Assembly (NCBI GenBank): GCA_022578605.1 | Contig: MU394085.1 | Location: 62,001-126,000 of the forward strand | DNA length: 64,000 nt | Source: Camillea tinctor | Lineage: Eukaryota > Ascomycota > Sordariomycetes > Xylariales > Xylariaceae | Direction of reading: 5' to 3' | Shown: piece after piece, positions 50,595-61,965 of the stretch | Layout: each line of letters opens with the position of its first letter | How positions within the stretch are numbered: position 1 is the stretch's first letter | The notes under the pieces: generated by a model | The model's database searches: none | Told to the model about the DNA's origin: nothing | The model's input: only the letters and a program-made list of their open reading frames with translations | Translations under genes and position numbers: made by a program

Positions 50595-53144
50595 ATGAGC
50601 ACACTTAAGCCCGGACAGCCCTCCAGCTTTGCTGAGGAGGCCGCTGCTAACATGTCCAGTGGATCACGCTGGCCCCGACCACCGCTCTCTTCCGACCACG
50701 ATGATGGCGGTGTTTCCCTTGGCTTCACTAACTTGAAACCCGAGTCTAAGGCTCCGGCTGCCCCTTCCAAGGAGAACACCAAGCTGAATGCGACATCCAA
50801 GCCCTTTGTGCCGGCGAGCATCCTCTCCGGCACCCCTTCTCCCGCTCCTATGCACACAAATCTCCCCATCGCTAACCCGCCAAAGCCTCAACCCCACCTC
50901 AATGAGGGCAAGAACGGCAAGCAGGAGTCTTCTGATGGGGCCGCCTTTGTCTCGCAGGAGCGTCTTTCGGACAGACTGATGAACCTGTACCACAAGCAGC
51001 GTCGCGACACTGCAACTACTACCCAGGGCCAAGTTGGTGTTGGCGACACCATGCCTGCACATGCACCTGCCCTTGCCCCTGCGCCTCTTCCATCTCGTGG
51101 AATCGATTCCATCGTTCAACTCGATATTGGCCAACGTGGTCACTTCCAGCAATTCCCAGGTCTTCCATCCACACGAAGTTACGGCGTCCTGCCGGAGGTC
51201 ACACAGAACTTCCAGAACTTCCAGAAACCCGAACCGATCGCCCAAGTCTATGCGGCGGATAATGGACACCCGGCCTACCGTGCGGGTCTTCCGAACAGTG
51301 CCTCTGATGGCAACATCATAGGCCCTCGCAACATCCGCGTGGGCCAGAACGATGGCGGCGCAGTTATGCCCTACATTGCGTCTAAGACACCCCCTCTCAA
51401 GCCTATGCCTCCGATGAAAATCGATCCCCCGACTGAGGAGGTGAAGAGCGAGCGGTCCCCCATGCTCAACGCACTTGTGGGCAAGACGGGTCCGAAACTC
51501 CAGGATCTTCTCAACCCGTGCTTTTTCCCATTCATGGTTATCTACGAGAACGCTAGCCCTGCTGAGTGGGGTGTTATCCGAATCAAGAACGCAAGTTCAC
51601 CCCTGTCCACCTATATATGAAAAAGATAGAGAGAGAGAGAGAATGACTAACTTGGCATAGATTCCCTTTGGCACTACGCGAGCCGAAGTCATGGCCCTGG
51701 TTGGCCGTAACGCCAGAATCCTGAACGACACCCTCGAGCCGGTACATATCATTATGGAACGTGTCTCGAGCAAGACTATGGACGCTTTTGTCGAGTTCAA
51801 CACTCTAGAGGATGCCGTGGGGGTCGTAGAGAAGTTCCAGAGCAACGCTAACCTTGGTCGCCCGGCACGCATTAGCAACCGGCTTGTTGAGATCGAGCTA
51901 TCAAGCCAGGCTCAACTTATGAAAGCCCTAGTAAGTGATTCTTGGAGCCATTTGATAACACAGCTCTCCCCTCCTTTCTTTTTTTGTTGTGTTTCAGGAG
52001 TTAAAAAACTACCCTATCCCGGTTGAGCGTCTAAGCTTCGACTCCGGAAAAAAAGCAACATCCAATATAATAGCCACTGACTCTATATGTTTTATATTAG
52101 TTCCCCATTGCCAATGGGGTCACCTGGATTGGCGCGCGCGCCGAAATCCAGAAGGGATCGCAGTTCCCCTGGGAGAACTTCAGGTCTTTCTTCACCGAGG
52201 AGGAGATGACCATGCTATGCAAGCACGTTGAATGTCCACAGCGTGTAAGTCGCAAGGGCGGGCGAGGCAGTGGGACGAGTTCCTTCGATCTCGAGCTAAC
52301 AATTCAGGCCCAATCGTCGTACTCGCAGGACTGTCCAGAGAGACCCTACGAGTGCATGATTAGCACCCTCAAGAAGATCCCCTGGTATATGGCGCAGCAT
52401 ATCACGGTTAAGGAGAGCCACGCCGTCTATGCAACTTGTTGCAAGATGATTGCCATTCTCACCAACACGGTTGATCGATTCCCACGTCACGAGCGCTTGA
52501 CACCACAGCTTCTGAACCGCCTCGTCAATGCGGCGATGCTTTGTTGTGGTTTTACCGTCCAGCAGAAGGACAATATTGCCTTGCTGGCCCAGATGGATGA
52601 GTCCAAGGCCCGCGACTTCAACCAGCCTCGATTCGCCAGCTATTGGAGTCACCTTTATACGCTGGGCCCTAAGCCCGGTGTTCCTTTGGATGTTCTTGAG
52701 GTAACCATCCTCCCCCACCGTCTGCTGCTAAATCAATTGGTTAACAAGACGGTCCCTACAGTTCTATATCGCTATCATCCGTGAGGAAACAAACCGCACG
52801 GTTAATGGCCTGAATATCACCCAGAAGATTGCCTGTGAGTAAAATATGCCCGTCTTATCGAGTCCCACGAGTTAAAAAGCTTCTTTTTTCTTTCATTCTT
52901 CGATACAGTAACTACCTTCCTACTAACTCTATGTCCTGCAGTGCAGAACCAGTCTGCTAGTACCAACGGGTATTTTGGCTATCTTTGGACTGAGGTCGAC
53001 TTCCCCTCGGGTCCTGCTTTTGATCGCATGACCCTCGCGGAGGTCACCCATCGGGAGCTGGAGGCTATCGATCGCATCCTTCGCCGTGCCATGGAAGGTG
53101 GTGTTCCTCCTCCTTGCTATACCAAGGGTGCGGATGGTCTATAA
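50595..53144 (+). CDS. RRM-domain RNA-binding protein
   Basis: Exons join(50595..51590, 51661..51930, 52101..52244, 52308..52700, 52762..52834, 52942..53144), 692 residues. Residues 1-310 are disordered and rich in Pro, Ala and Ser, with asparagine/phenylalanine repeats near NFQNFQ. One RRM follows: RNP2-like WGVIRIKNIPFG (about 325-336) and RNP1-like MDAFVEF (about 372-378). The C-terminal 280 residues form a conserved helical domain that begins FPIANGVTWIG and includes RPYECMISTLKKIPWYM. The first intron is GC-AG (GCAAGT...ATAG), placed in the middle of the RRM. The second intron is 170 bp with a strong unused acceptor inside. Later introns are 63, 61 and 107 bp. It should act in mRNA metabolism, probably in the cytoplasm; the targets are unknown and I give no symbol. 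Confidence 0.9.
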
Positions 53145-54117
53145 TCTGCAATATATCTATACGATATACGACTTGCCGGATTGGTGATGTTACTTCATAT
53201 CGGCGTATAGTGTAGTGCAATGGCAATTGCACATATATATATATGCCCTTTGAGGATGGATATCCACGTTTTCTGGCTGTTAAGTAGGAGAATACAGATT
53301 TGCTAGGTTAGGGAAACTGATTCAGAACAATTCGGTCTATATCAAGAGAAGAAAGAAAGAGAAGAAAAGACAAGAATGGTCAATGCAGTATGAGGCTGAG
53401 ATAGAAGACCATATAAGATATGAGTAGATTAGAGAATTCAGTGACAACCCCGAGGGCCATTTATATATGCCTAAGGTGCTCATGTCGTGTCACACCATGT
53501 CATGTGATTACTTACCTAACCCAGGTACCCTTCAGTACCTCAGGTAATTTTCTTCATACAACGTTGTAAGTGATAAGTGAGTGATGTTATACCAAATGTT
53601 CCCCGCAAAGCTATTTTCCTTTAGGAAACCATGCTTTACTCTGATTGGCTGGGGATGCTCCTGCCAACTCACTGGAGACGGGTTGATTGTGTTCGCATCC
53701 CACTTTCCTAGATCGGCCTTTGCTAGGTTAGCTAAGTTTATTAGCGGAAGGCAGCTTAACTAATGAGAATTAAATACCTAATAAATCGTTGTTTCCCCCC
53801 CTCAGTAACTTTTGAGTCTTGTCCTAAGAACTTATAAATCTCGTCACCTTATTTTACTCATCACCAATTCTCCTACATATACACACACACTCACAACACC
53901 CAATTCCCGCCCGACGATCACGATCACGATCACCCACGAGACCATCAAGCAAGACACTTAGCTATCTTTTTTTTAAAACCGGTCCATTAATAATAGTAAC
54001 TCGGGCCAACACGCACGTAACCAAGTAATCCAACTAAACCAATCCATCTTCGAATATATAAACCTACCCTACCTTGATAAAAAAAGGAAAGGAAAAAGAA
54101 AAAGAAATACCGTCAAA
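53145..54117. other. intergenic region RRM gene / SNX3
   Basis: About 1 kb with the 3' UTR of the RRM gene and the promoter of SNX3. It has a short AT run (53232-53243), CCTA/TAGG runs near 53515-53545 and CA repeats near 53880-53895. Nothing else is supported. Confidence 0.45.
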
Positions 54118-54225
54118 ACGGCGTCCTCCGAGCAACAAGACCCGGCCGCCGCAGCCACCGGCGCGCCCCCCAAATCACCTCCCCAGAACCAGACTTCTCC
54201 CCAGAGTCCCAAGTCCCCGCGCGGC

Positions 54226-55224
54226 ATGGCTGGCCTAACCAGACCCATCATGCAGTCCATGCCGGACACGCGCCAGCAGTCGTTCGATGAGATCTACGGT
54301 CCACCCGAGAACTTTCTCGAGATCGAGGTACGTTACCAAAACACCTCTACATATTATATATGCTTCTCGATTGGTGACATGGTCCAATCGAGTCCATGTT
54401 ACTGTCCTGCACCTCCCACTCCAAACTCCAATCGTGGGCGACACGCGACAGGGCCGTTCGCCTACTCGACCGGCTTGGTTACATTGGCACCATGCCAATT
54501 CGAAAGCAGAAACAGAGAGAGAGAGAGAGAGAGAGCAAAAGGGGCCAAACTCTTCTCTTGCCCAAACAGCCTCGCTAACCTGATTTCCTTCCTCTCTGTA
54601 CTAGGTCCGCAATCCGCGCACGCACGGCACCTCGCGCAACATGTACACGGACTACGAGATCGTGTGCCGGACCAACATCCCGGCCTTTAAGCTGCGGCAG
54701 AGCAGCGTGCGCCGGCGCTACAGCGACTTCGAATACTTCCGCGACATACTAGAGCGCGAGAGCGCCCGCGTCACCATCCCTCCTTTACCCGGCAAGGTCT
54801 TCACCAACCGCTTCTCCGACGACGTCATCGAGGGCCGCCGCGCCGGCCTCGAGAAGTTCCTTAAGATCGTCGTGGGCCATCCTCTGCTGCAGACGGGGAG
54901 CAAGGTCCTAGCCGCTTTCGTGCAGGGTAAGTTGCTTACTTTTTGCTACTGCTCTACTCCATATACTGTATTTTTTTTTCTTTTCTCCCTCTTGAATTTC
55001 TAGCATGGGATCTTTAAGAGTATCATTGGATGGGAGAATCAGGGTTGAAGGGGGAAGAGGGGTCAATTTATTTTGGATAAGATATGCGGGACATATCCCC
55101 CCCTTTTTGGGGAGAATGGAGAATACGAGGAGATACCTGTCCCTTATAATGGAGACCCTCCCTTCCCCTAACTAACAGCTAACTTGTCTATACAGACCCT
55201 AACTGGGACCGCAGCGCCTGGTGA
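54226..55224 (+). CDS. SNX3: sorting nexin 3 (PX domain), retromer adaptor
   Basis: Exons join(54226..54327, 54605..54926, 55196..55224), 150 residues, close to the usual 140-160. The N-terminus contains [20 protein letters not shown], the conserved Snx3/Grd19 entry. The PX domain (about 33-145) has [10 protein letters not shown] (70-79), whose Arg and Tyr bind phosphatidylinositol 3-phosphate, then PPLPGK and RRAGLEKFL. It ends DPNWDRSAW. The protein recruits retromer to endosomes to return cargo to the Golgi. The introns are 277 bp (with an AG/GA microsatellite at 54514-54535) and 269 bp. ATG 54226 is the first AUG in the local sequence, but the frame stays open upstream to 53977 and an ACG at 54118 sits in a strong start context. 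The same frame also continues 98 codons past the TGA. Confidence 0.93.
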
Positions 55225-57665
55225 CTGCGCCTCTTCGATTCGTGGACCCTCCTCAACTCGTCCCTAGAGGACCGCCGAGCAGCCCCGCCACCACGAAAAC
55301 TCCAGAAACGACCTCCACCTCCGACACAGAAAACGTCTTCCAGTCAGCGACACCAAGAACAACAACAGCTCCGCGAGAGGACGAGCTTGCATAAGTTAGC
55401 TACTCAGACGACGACAACGATGGCGACGACCCCTACTTCCACCACCACCACCACCACTACTACCACTGTGACGAAACCGAGGAAAAAGCGCGATAGCTGG
55501 GAAACGGAACGGACTTTATGAACAAGAGGAAAGGGGAAGGGGGGAGAGAAGGTGGCTTGCTTATTGCTTTCTTTTTTCTCTGCGCTTTTCGTAATGTTGT
55601 TCCCTCATTCCCATCAGGGCGGAGAACTGTGAATTCCAATTATATCTATTTGCTCGTTTGCTTCTCTTTTTAATTTTATTTTTTAAGCTTATTATCTATT
55701 GGCTCAAAGAGGAAGAGGGATGAGAGAGAGAGAGTGGAAGGACAAGGTGCGTATTATACGTGGTATGGCAATGAAATGTACGTAGGTAGGAAGAAAGCAT
55801 TACGCAATGAGGAGAGAGGGGAAAAAACCCAACACAACTAAACTCACTTAAACTTGAAACTAAAGACATGAAAAAAGGGGTTATGGGAAGAAGGGTGGTG
55901 AGGAGGAGAAACGTATTCAAGAATAGGGGTTCATAATACACAAACCCGCCCCTGAACCCCTTTTCTTGCGTCAAATCGCCTAAGCTGGGTATATCAAACG
56001 GTAACAACTGAGAGCAATGAAAAATTCTCAATAACTAAGTAAATAAATACATAAGCTAAACCCCGACATGATCATTGTCTATCACATATATCATGATTAT
56101 CGATATGAGTAAATAGGGCTGGTGGATAGAATAGTATAAGAGGTAGATCATATAACCCGTATCCGTATAACCCAACCTGTAATCTATAGGTTAGCTTAAC
56201 GTACGTTTACAATTAAACCTTTTGTTTTTTTCTTCGTGAAAGAAAAAAGGAAAAAAGAAAAAAAAAGAAAAAAGAGTCCAAATATAAATAGAGTTAAGAA
56301 AGAGGGAGTGCAGGCGAGGGATATAGATTGATGTATCTTCGTGTAATGATTTGATTTGCGGCCCTGGGGATGGATTGATTTACATCGGCCTGTTTTGTAT
56401 ATAACACAGGACAATATTTTTCTCTTCTGTTTTTTCCTTTTTTTATTTATTCTCTTATCGTTAACGTAACTTCTACCCCCTCCCTTTCTAAACACCAGAA
56501 AGAAGATTGCAGGTTTACCTCTTCCCCTCCTTTATATTTCTAACGGCACGTTGTCTATACATACGGAACCTACACTTCTACTTTAACCACACATCTCTCT
56601 ACATAGACCCTCATCTGCACCCCTCAGTCTTTTCCTAATTTTCTGTTTTTTCTCTAATCGTTCTTCTCATACATACATACATACATCGGTTCCCATACAC
56701 TACCCACATAGGTGTTTCACCCCTTATCATTTCAGCGCCTAGCTCTGGGTATCTTACATGACCACGGGACCATTTAGAAAATCTGTCTTTTTCTTTTTCT
56801 TTTTCTTTATACCTTCCTCCCCTCTATATCTTCTCATACAAATTCTTCTCAGCAAGCTTACTCTCCCAAGCTAGGTGTCTTAAGAAAGGGGTGGGGGGGA
56901 GAAAGACAAGAAAAGAAAAGATCAACCATATGCTCGTAACATACACACGACCACGCCCCTAATCATTATCATAGTGATCCCATCACACACCACTCTAGCC
57001 TAGAATTTTCAAATCCCAGGCTCTCTGACCAGAACAATAGCGAAAAAAATAATAATAATTGAGGAGTGGGAATTTCCTTTTCTTTCTTTCCTTTCCTTTT
57101 CGATGCTCGTAGCCCCTTTACACCTTTTTTTCTTCCTCTTCCATCCCGTCCCAAGGTGGGCTGTAAAACAAAACGCCGTCTATGCATGCATTGGTGTGGT
57201 GATTCGGGAGTCAGCTCCAGAGCCGACGCCAGCTTCGGCTCCAAGGGGGGGGAGTGCTGTGGACCCCTAGCCGCTAGACCCAGACACAATCGAATCTATT
57301 CGTCCTCATTGCTGCTCCGTCACTCTAATATTGCTTAGATAGGATTATTCTTTCTGGGTGTTGTGTTGTAGTAGTCAAGCGGTCCGAGTTTCAAGCAGGT
57401 GGGGGTGTACATAGGAACCCCTTATTTTGATGCGGTTGCGTGAGGTGTGTGTACCTTGCGAATCGTCGACGTATAGAAAGGAGGTTTTATGTCGATATAG
57501 TGATATAGTGATGTCTTGGTACATAGGTAGGATGAGCGAGGATAGTAGTATAGGCGACATATCCCTGGCGTGAATCTATTCTTAGATTCTCCAGGATAAA
57601 CAGTTGGGAACCGAGGGGACCGCGAATCGAAAACTGGTTAGTTCAACATATTTTGTCGAAGTAAC
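55225..57665. other. convergent 3' region SNX3 / RIM2
   Basis: 2.4 kb. The first 300 bp are C/A-rich and open in the SNX3 frame (see findings). The rest is AT-rich with GA, CTTTT and ATAC simple repeats (56660-56690, 56790-56820). Frames at 55696-56031, 56196-56495 and 56969-57289 have no family features. No gene is supported. Confidence 0.45.
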
Positions 57666-58962
57666 TTAGTGCTTGACATCGAGAAGCTTGAGAATAGCCT
57701 CGTACATGCCGAACATGATGGCTGCCGAGGGGATAGTGCGCATGAGATGGGGTGTCAGGCCGCCATAGAGACCGATAAAGCCTTCCTCCTTCCAGACAGT
57801 CTTAAAGCAATGGACCAATCCGGCGTATTTCGGCCGTCCATCCGCCATGGGAGCTTGTCGTAGGCGAGTTCTTGCAACCTAATTATGGGCGTCAGTACTG
57901 CCTCTAATTTCCTATCCATTTTTTGGTATTCCAAAAGGAACAAGGCCATAATTCATGGCATGATGCTAGCTCACCTCATGTGGGTAGGTCAGTATGGATG
58001 CTAGGCCCTTTGCTGCACCAGCACCCATGAAGTTACCCGTGTAATCGATCGTGTGGTCCCACCAGGTTTTCTCTCGTCCGCTGATGACGATGTGCTCTTC
58101 TCGTAGCCGGAGCTGTCGCTTTATTTCCTCGTACATCATCCACTGTAGTGTGCTTTCTGTGATGCCGAGATAACTCGCGCTGAGGCCCTTGAAGAAACCG
58201 GTCGGACCCTCGTTCCGCATAACCTGCTTGATGCAGTCCCAGCTATTCCGGTAGCGCCGGCGGCTAACATCCCCCTTTCTCTCGGCGTCATTCTTGTCGA
58301 GTTGCAAGCGCGTCTTGATGAGCCATATGGGGTTCGTGGCAGTACACGTCGCCAGGCCGGCGGTGATGGCGCTGGCAAGGTGTATACCAGGGTTGTTGGG
58401 GTCCAAGCCGGTCCACTGCGAATACGCCCTCTTTCCCGTAGGGTAGACATAGAAATTGATGCTCCGCGCCGGGACCACACCGATCAGATTCGGCCCTAGA
58501 CCCTTGAAAAGCGCACGCGAGCCCTCTAGACGGTAGACATCCCGCAGGATCTGGAAGGTTTCGGCTAGATGGTATGATGCAGATTGGAGGGCGCTGAGAC
58601 GTATGTGGCCGGCTGCAGCTCTCGCCGCTCGCAATTGGGCCTGGTAGAAGTCGGACTGCAGCCGTGTCTTAAGTACGTCGAGCGGTGCAGTTAAGACAGC
58701 GGCCGTCATGCCTCCGGCTCTAGATATATAACACGCATGATTAGCTATGCGTTGTCTTGAGGCCAGCTGCCGCAGATTCCGACAGCAACAACAGCTAATG
58801 CTATACCTACCCTCCGGCAACTAGGTGCGGCCATGACTTGGTAAATGGCGATCGCTGGACATAATCCCGTTCTGGACTCACTTCCCCGAGCTCGCGCGAC
58901 TGTGGTAGCGGCGATTGGTGTGGTATAGAAAAACCCTCGCGCCGTACTTTTGAGCCCTCCAT
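57666..58962 (-). CDS. RIM2: mitochondrial pyrimidine nucleotide carrier (Rim2-like)
   Basis: Exons complement(57666..57878, 57975..58719, 58811..58962), 369 residues; introns are 96 and 91 bp. The first exon is short: MEGSKVRREG through SWPHLVAGG, joined to AGGMTAAVLTAPLDVLKTR. Three carrier repeats are marked by TAPLDVLKTRLQ, TNPIWLIKTRLQ and TYPHEVARTRLRQ; each has the Px[DE/W]xx[KR]-type signature, and the tryptophan variant in repeat 2 is typical of the Rim2/NAD/folate group of carriers. GLGPNLIGVVPARSINFYVY and GLSASYLGITESTLQWMMYE are also typical of Rim2. It should lie in the inner mitochondrial membrane and import pyrimidine (deoxy)nucleotides for mtDNA and RNA synthesis. Yeast Rim2 is 377 residues. 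The protein is complete. Confidence 0.93.
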
Positions 58963-60041
58963 TTTTGTAACTCGTTGTCACGGGCGGGGTTGTAGTGGAT
59001 GATTGGATTTGGAACCGTGCCAGCCACCAGATGATAGTATAGTGGTGGTAGTAGTATTCGTAAGTATTGGTGATGGTGGGTGGAGAGGTCGTGGTTATAT
59101 ATTTTTCTTCCTTTTTTTCTTTTTTTTCTTCCTTCTCTTTTTTTTTTTAATTCTCTTTTCCTTTTGGTCGCAATGCGATGCGCCAAAGGCAAAACGATAA
59201 TATATTTATTACCGAATTGCCATAAAATAGTCAAGTCTGTGTAGTATTTTCTTTACAATTGAATATTTGCCTCTGAAATTATCAATTGTTTGTCGCCTGT
59301 GGTTGTATAAGTCTAAGTTAAAAAGAAAAAAAGAAAAAAAGCTTAGATCTTGGAATCGATAATGACTTCTACATAATTTTTTTTTCTCCCACTTCCTATC
59401 TAATCGTGACGCCACATTATTTTTATCTCTAGACGACTAGGTTAGTACTTGGTTGTGCCAGGTGGGGGAGGGGGAAGAAGCATGCAAGCTTTTTTCCGGG
59501 TCATAGTTAAGTGGGTCTATTCCCCCTGTGGCTTGCTTACCTACGCACCTACCTACATCTAGTGGACATAACTTATTATGTAGGTTACCTAAGACCAGTA
59601 TGCGTACCTATGGACGTAAGTAACCTACATCTGGTATTTCATATACAACTAAATGCAGTGTACAGTGAGGTATGTAGTTTATAACGATATATGCACATAC
59701 CCGTTGCACTCGAGGGAAATAGGAGGTGTACCCAATTAAAAATATCATCGTAAAAGACCAACCGATCTCCTCTGTTTTAGAAACCACCTTTGGTAGAGAT
59801 ATTCAAACCCAGATTTCCTTTTTACAATGAATTAAGCCGTGTCTACGTACGTAAAGTGCTACGAGTACACTAACATACAACATCTATGAAAATAAAATAT
59901 GGCTAGTTCGCAGCCCCCGCATTCTGACCATTCTCTACTCCAGGCCCCTATATGTGGTTGGCACCCATAACCTGAAGATCCTATTTTACATACAACCTGA
60001 CAGAGTCTTGATCTATCGCTACCCAAAAATATAGGCGCGCA
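58963..60041. other. intergenic region, RIM2 promoter and TF 3' end
   Basis: On the minus strand this holds the RIM2 promoter (A/G-rich tract at 59100-59160) and the 3' end of the downstream-strand Zn2Cys6 gene. It is AT-rich from 59200 to 60000 with CCTA/TAGG runs at 59535-59610. No gene is seen. Confidence 0.45.
59095..59102 (-). promoter_or_regulatory. TATA-like box upstream of RIM2
   Basis: ATATATAA on the minus strand, about 134 bp before the RIM2 start codon, next to an A/G-rich tract. Assigned by motif and position only. Confidence 0.35.
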
Positions 60042-61965
60042 TTATGGATGATGCTGAACTTCGCGGGAGGCTGCTGCTGCATCGGCACGAGCCGAGGCCG
60101 CCGAGGCCATATGTCTGATTATATTATCCGCCGACATCCCCGGCACTGCCGTGAAGTTGCTTTTCTCTGCCTGCTCAGCTGCTTTGGGCGTGTCTCTCGG
60201 ATCGATGTCCATAGAATCGCCCCTGTCTCGGACTTTTGTCTCCGGCCCTTTTCTCCACATGTCGTCGGCGTGTCTTCCCACCGCAATTCGAGATCCAGGT
60301 CGGCTGGCACTTGGGTCCTCTCCACGGTCCGAACCGCCTCTGGACTCCCCGATCCCGGGATGAGATCCCGATCTAGGCGCAGCTGCGGGAGCATCTCGAG
60401 GTTCGTCATCGTCATCATCACCCTCGCCCCCAGCCTCTCCTTTTAACCATGCCACTTCGTCTTCTGTTAATCCTTTCCACACGCATCTGGCGTGCTTCTT
60501 GGTACATCCCTGACAAGCAGTGAGGTGCTTGATGCATGGTGTTTTGAGTCTGCGACACCTATCACAGGGGGGAGTTATAGCATCGCCACGTGCTAATTTC
60601 TCGATTTTCGTTGTGACCAATGCCCGGTTTTCCTCTTCCACGTCCTTAACTGCTGGTTCCGCGACGAAACTTGGCGAGGGCCGATTGCTAGTTAAGAGAT
60701 TTGGATGTTGCATAGAGGTCCTTGGTGTCGAGGATGAAGTACCCACGGTATTGGGCGTTGGTGGCACAGAGCTGACTGAAGAGAGTCGGTGACCCGAGGG
60801 CTGAGATGGAGACGAAAATTGCTGCAGAAGATCGGCGTGTAAATCGTACCCTGGGCTGGGGCCAGAAGACCTAGCCTGGTTGACGGGCTGAAAGCCAGAA
60901 CTCGAGGCTGGCTGTGATGAACGCCGAGCATGAATGGACGCCTTTCGGCCGCTCAAATGATAGTTGAGTTGGCGGGCCCTTCGTGCAACCTCGTCGGCTT
61001 TCTTAATCAGGACTTGCAGCCGCTGCTCAAGAATGTCGAGCGTGGTCAGCTCGGCTGTCTCATCTTCTTCCAAAGGCTGTGGCGGTACAAGCCGAAATCT
61101 TTCCAGAGCACCGGAGACGATGAGCCTCCAATCATCCTCACTGATTTCCACCTGAACACCCTTCAGCGGAAATTGACAACAGCGTATGCCGCTTGGAGTA
61201 GGTGTCAACGTAAACTCCCCGGGATTTGCTTTAGCGAATTCCACTATATCGAGCCAGGTGACTGGATCAGAGGTGAAATTCTGTGGAGGGGTGGTGGTAA
61301 TCGGTCCTTCAAAGGCACCCTCCATAGCCTTTAGCAGGCGTGTCCCTGTGAGCTTGGCACCCAGGTTGAAAGCTAAACTCTCATGGCGATTTAAGACACC
61401 TGCACCATGTGTTAACCACGGGATACGACATGATAGTAGCGCGTGACGCAAGATTATGTATGCTGACCTTCATATTCATTGATGAGCGTGAGAACATCGG
61501 AAAAACTCTCGCTGTCACCCTGGATAAGTTTAAGCTTTACCGGATGGGCTTTTGACAAGTAGTTTATAGGATGATTGCCTTTGGACGATAGTCAGTACCT
61601 GATTACTAGTTCTACAGCATGCGGCAGAGAACGGATAGGGAGGTTCATGGATACTTTTAGGATATAACCCAAGATAGTAGGGCGAGAATAAAGTGAGAAT
61701 GGGTGGGTTTCAAATCGAGACATAAGAGCAGGTTTTTTTTTTCTTTTTGATTTTTTTTTTTTCAAAGAAGCGGCGCAGCAAGTGATTTATTTATAATAAT
61801 ATACCGGCTTCTTGGGTTCTTTGGTGTCTATAAGAGGGCGTGCGACTTACCTGACTGAGGTGGTGGTGGTTGGGGAATACGGTCAGCGTGGGCTGCTGGG
61901 TTGCCATTGTCGTCGGCGATATCTCGTTTCCGTTTATGCTGGTCTGACTCTGGATTGTGCGCCAT
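60042..61965 (-). CDS. conserved fungal protein with C-terminal Zn2Cys6 motif
   Basis: Exons complement(60042..61399, 61468..61578, 61851..61965), 527 residues; introns are 68 and 272 bp. The N-terminus is MAHNPESDQHKRKRDIADD, basic as a nuclear signal, then GNHPINYLSKAHPVKLKLIQG and EGVLNRHESLAFNLGAKL across the two joins. Residues 70-240 are a conserved folded part with WLDIVEFAKANPGEF and VQVEISEDDWRLIVSGALERF. A helix with repeated Arg/Ala follows, then a Ser/Pro-rich linker. At C354 the motif CDRCRRLKTPC opens a CX2CX6CX6CX2CX6C pattern, the spacing of the GAL4-type zinc cluster, about two thirds along the chain. The remaining 140 residues are acidic, then disordered. Nuclear regulator is likely; DNA binding is not shown and I name no ortholog. 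Confidence 0.86.
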
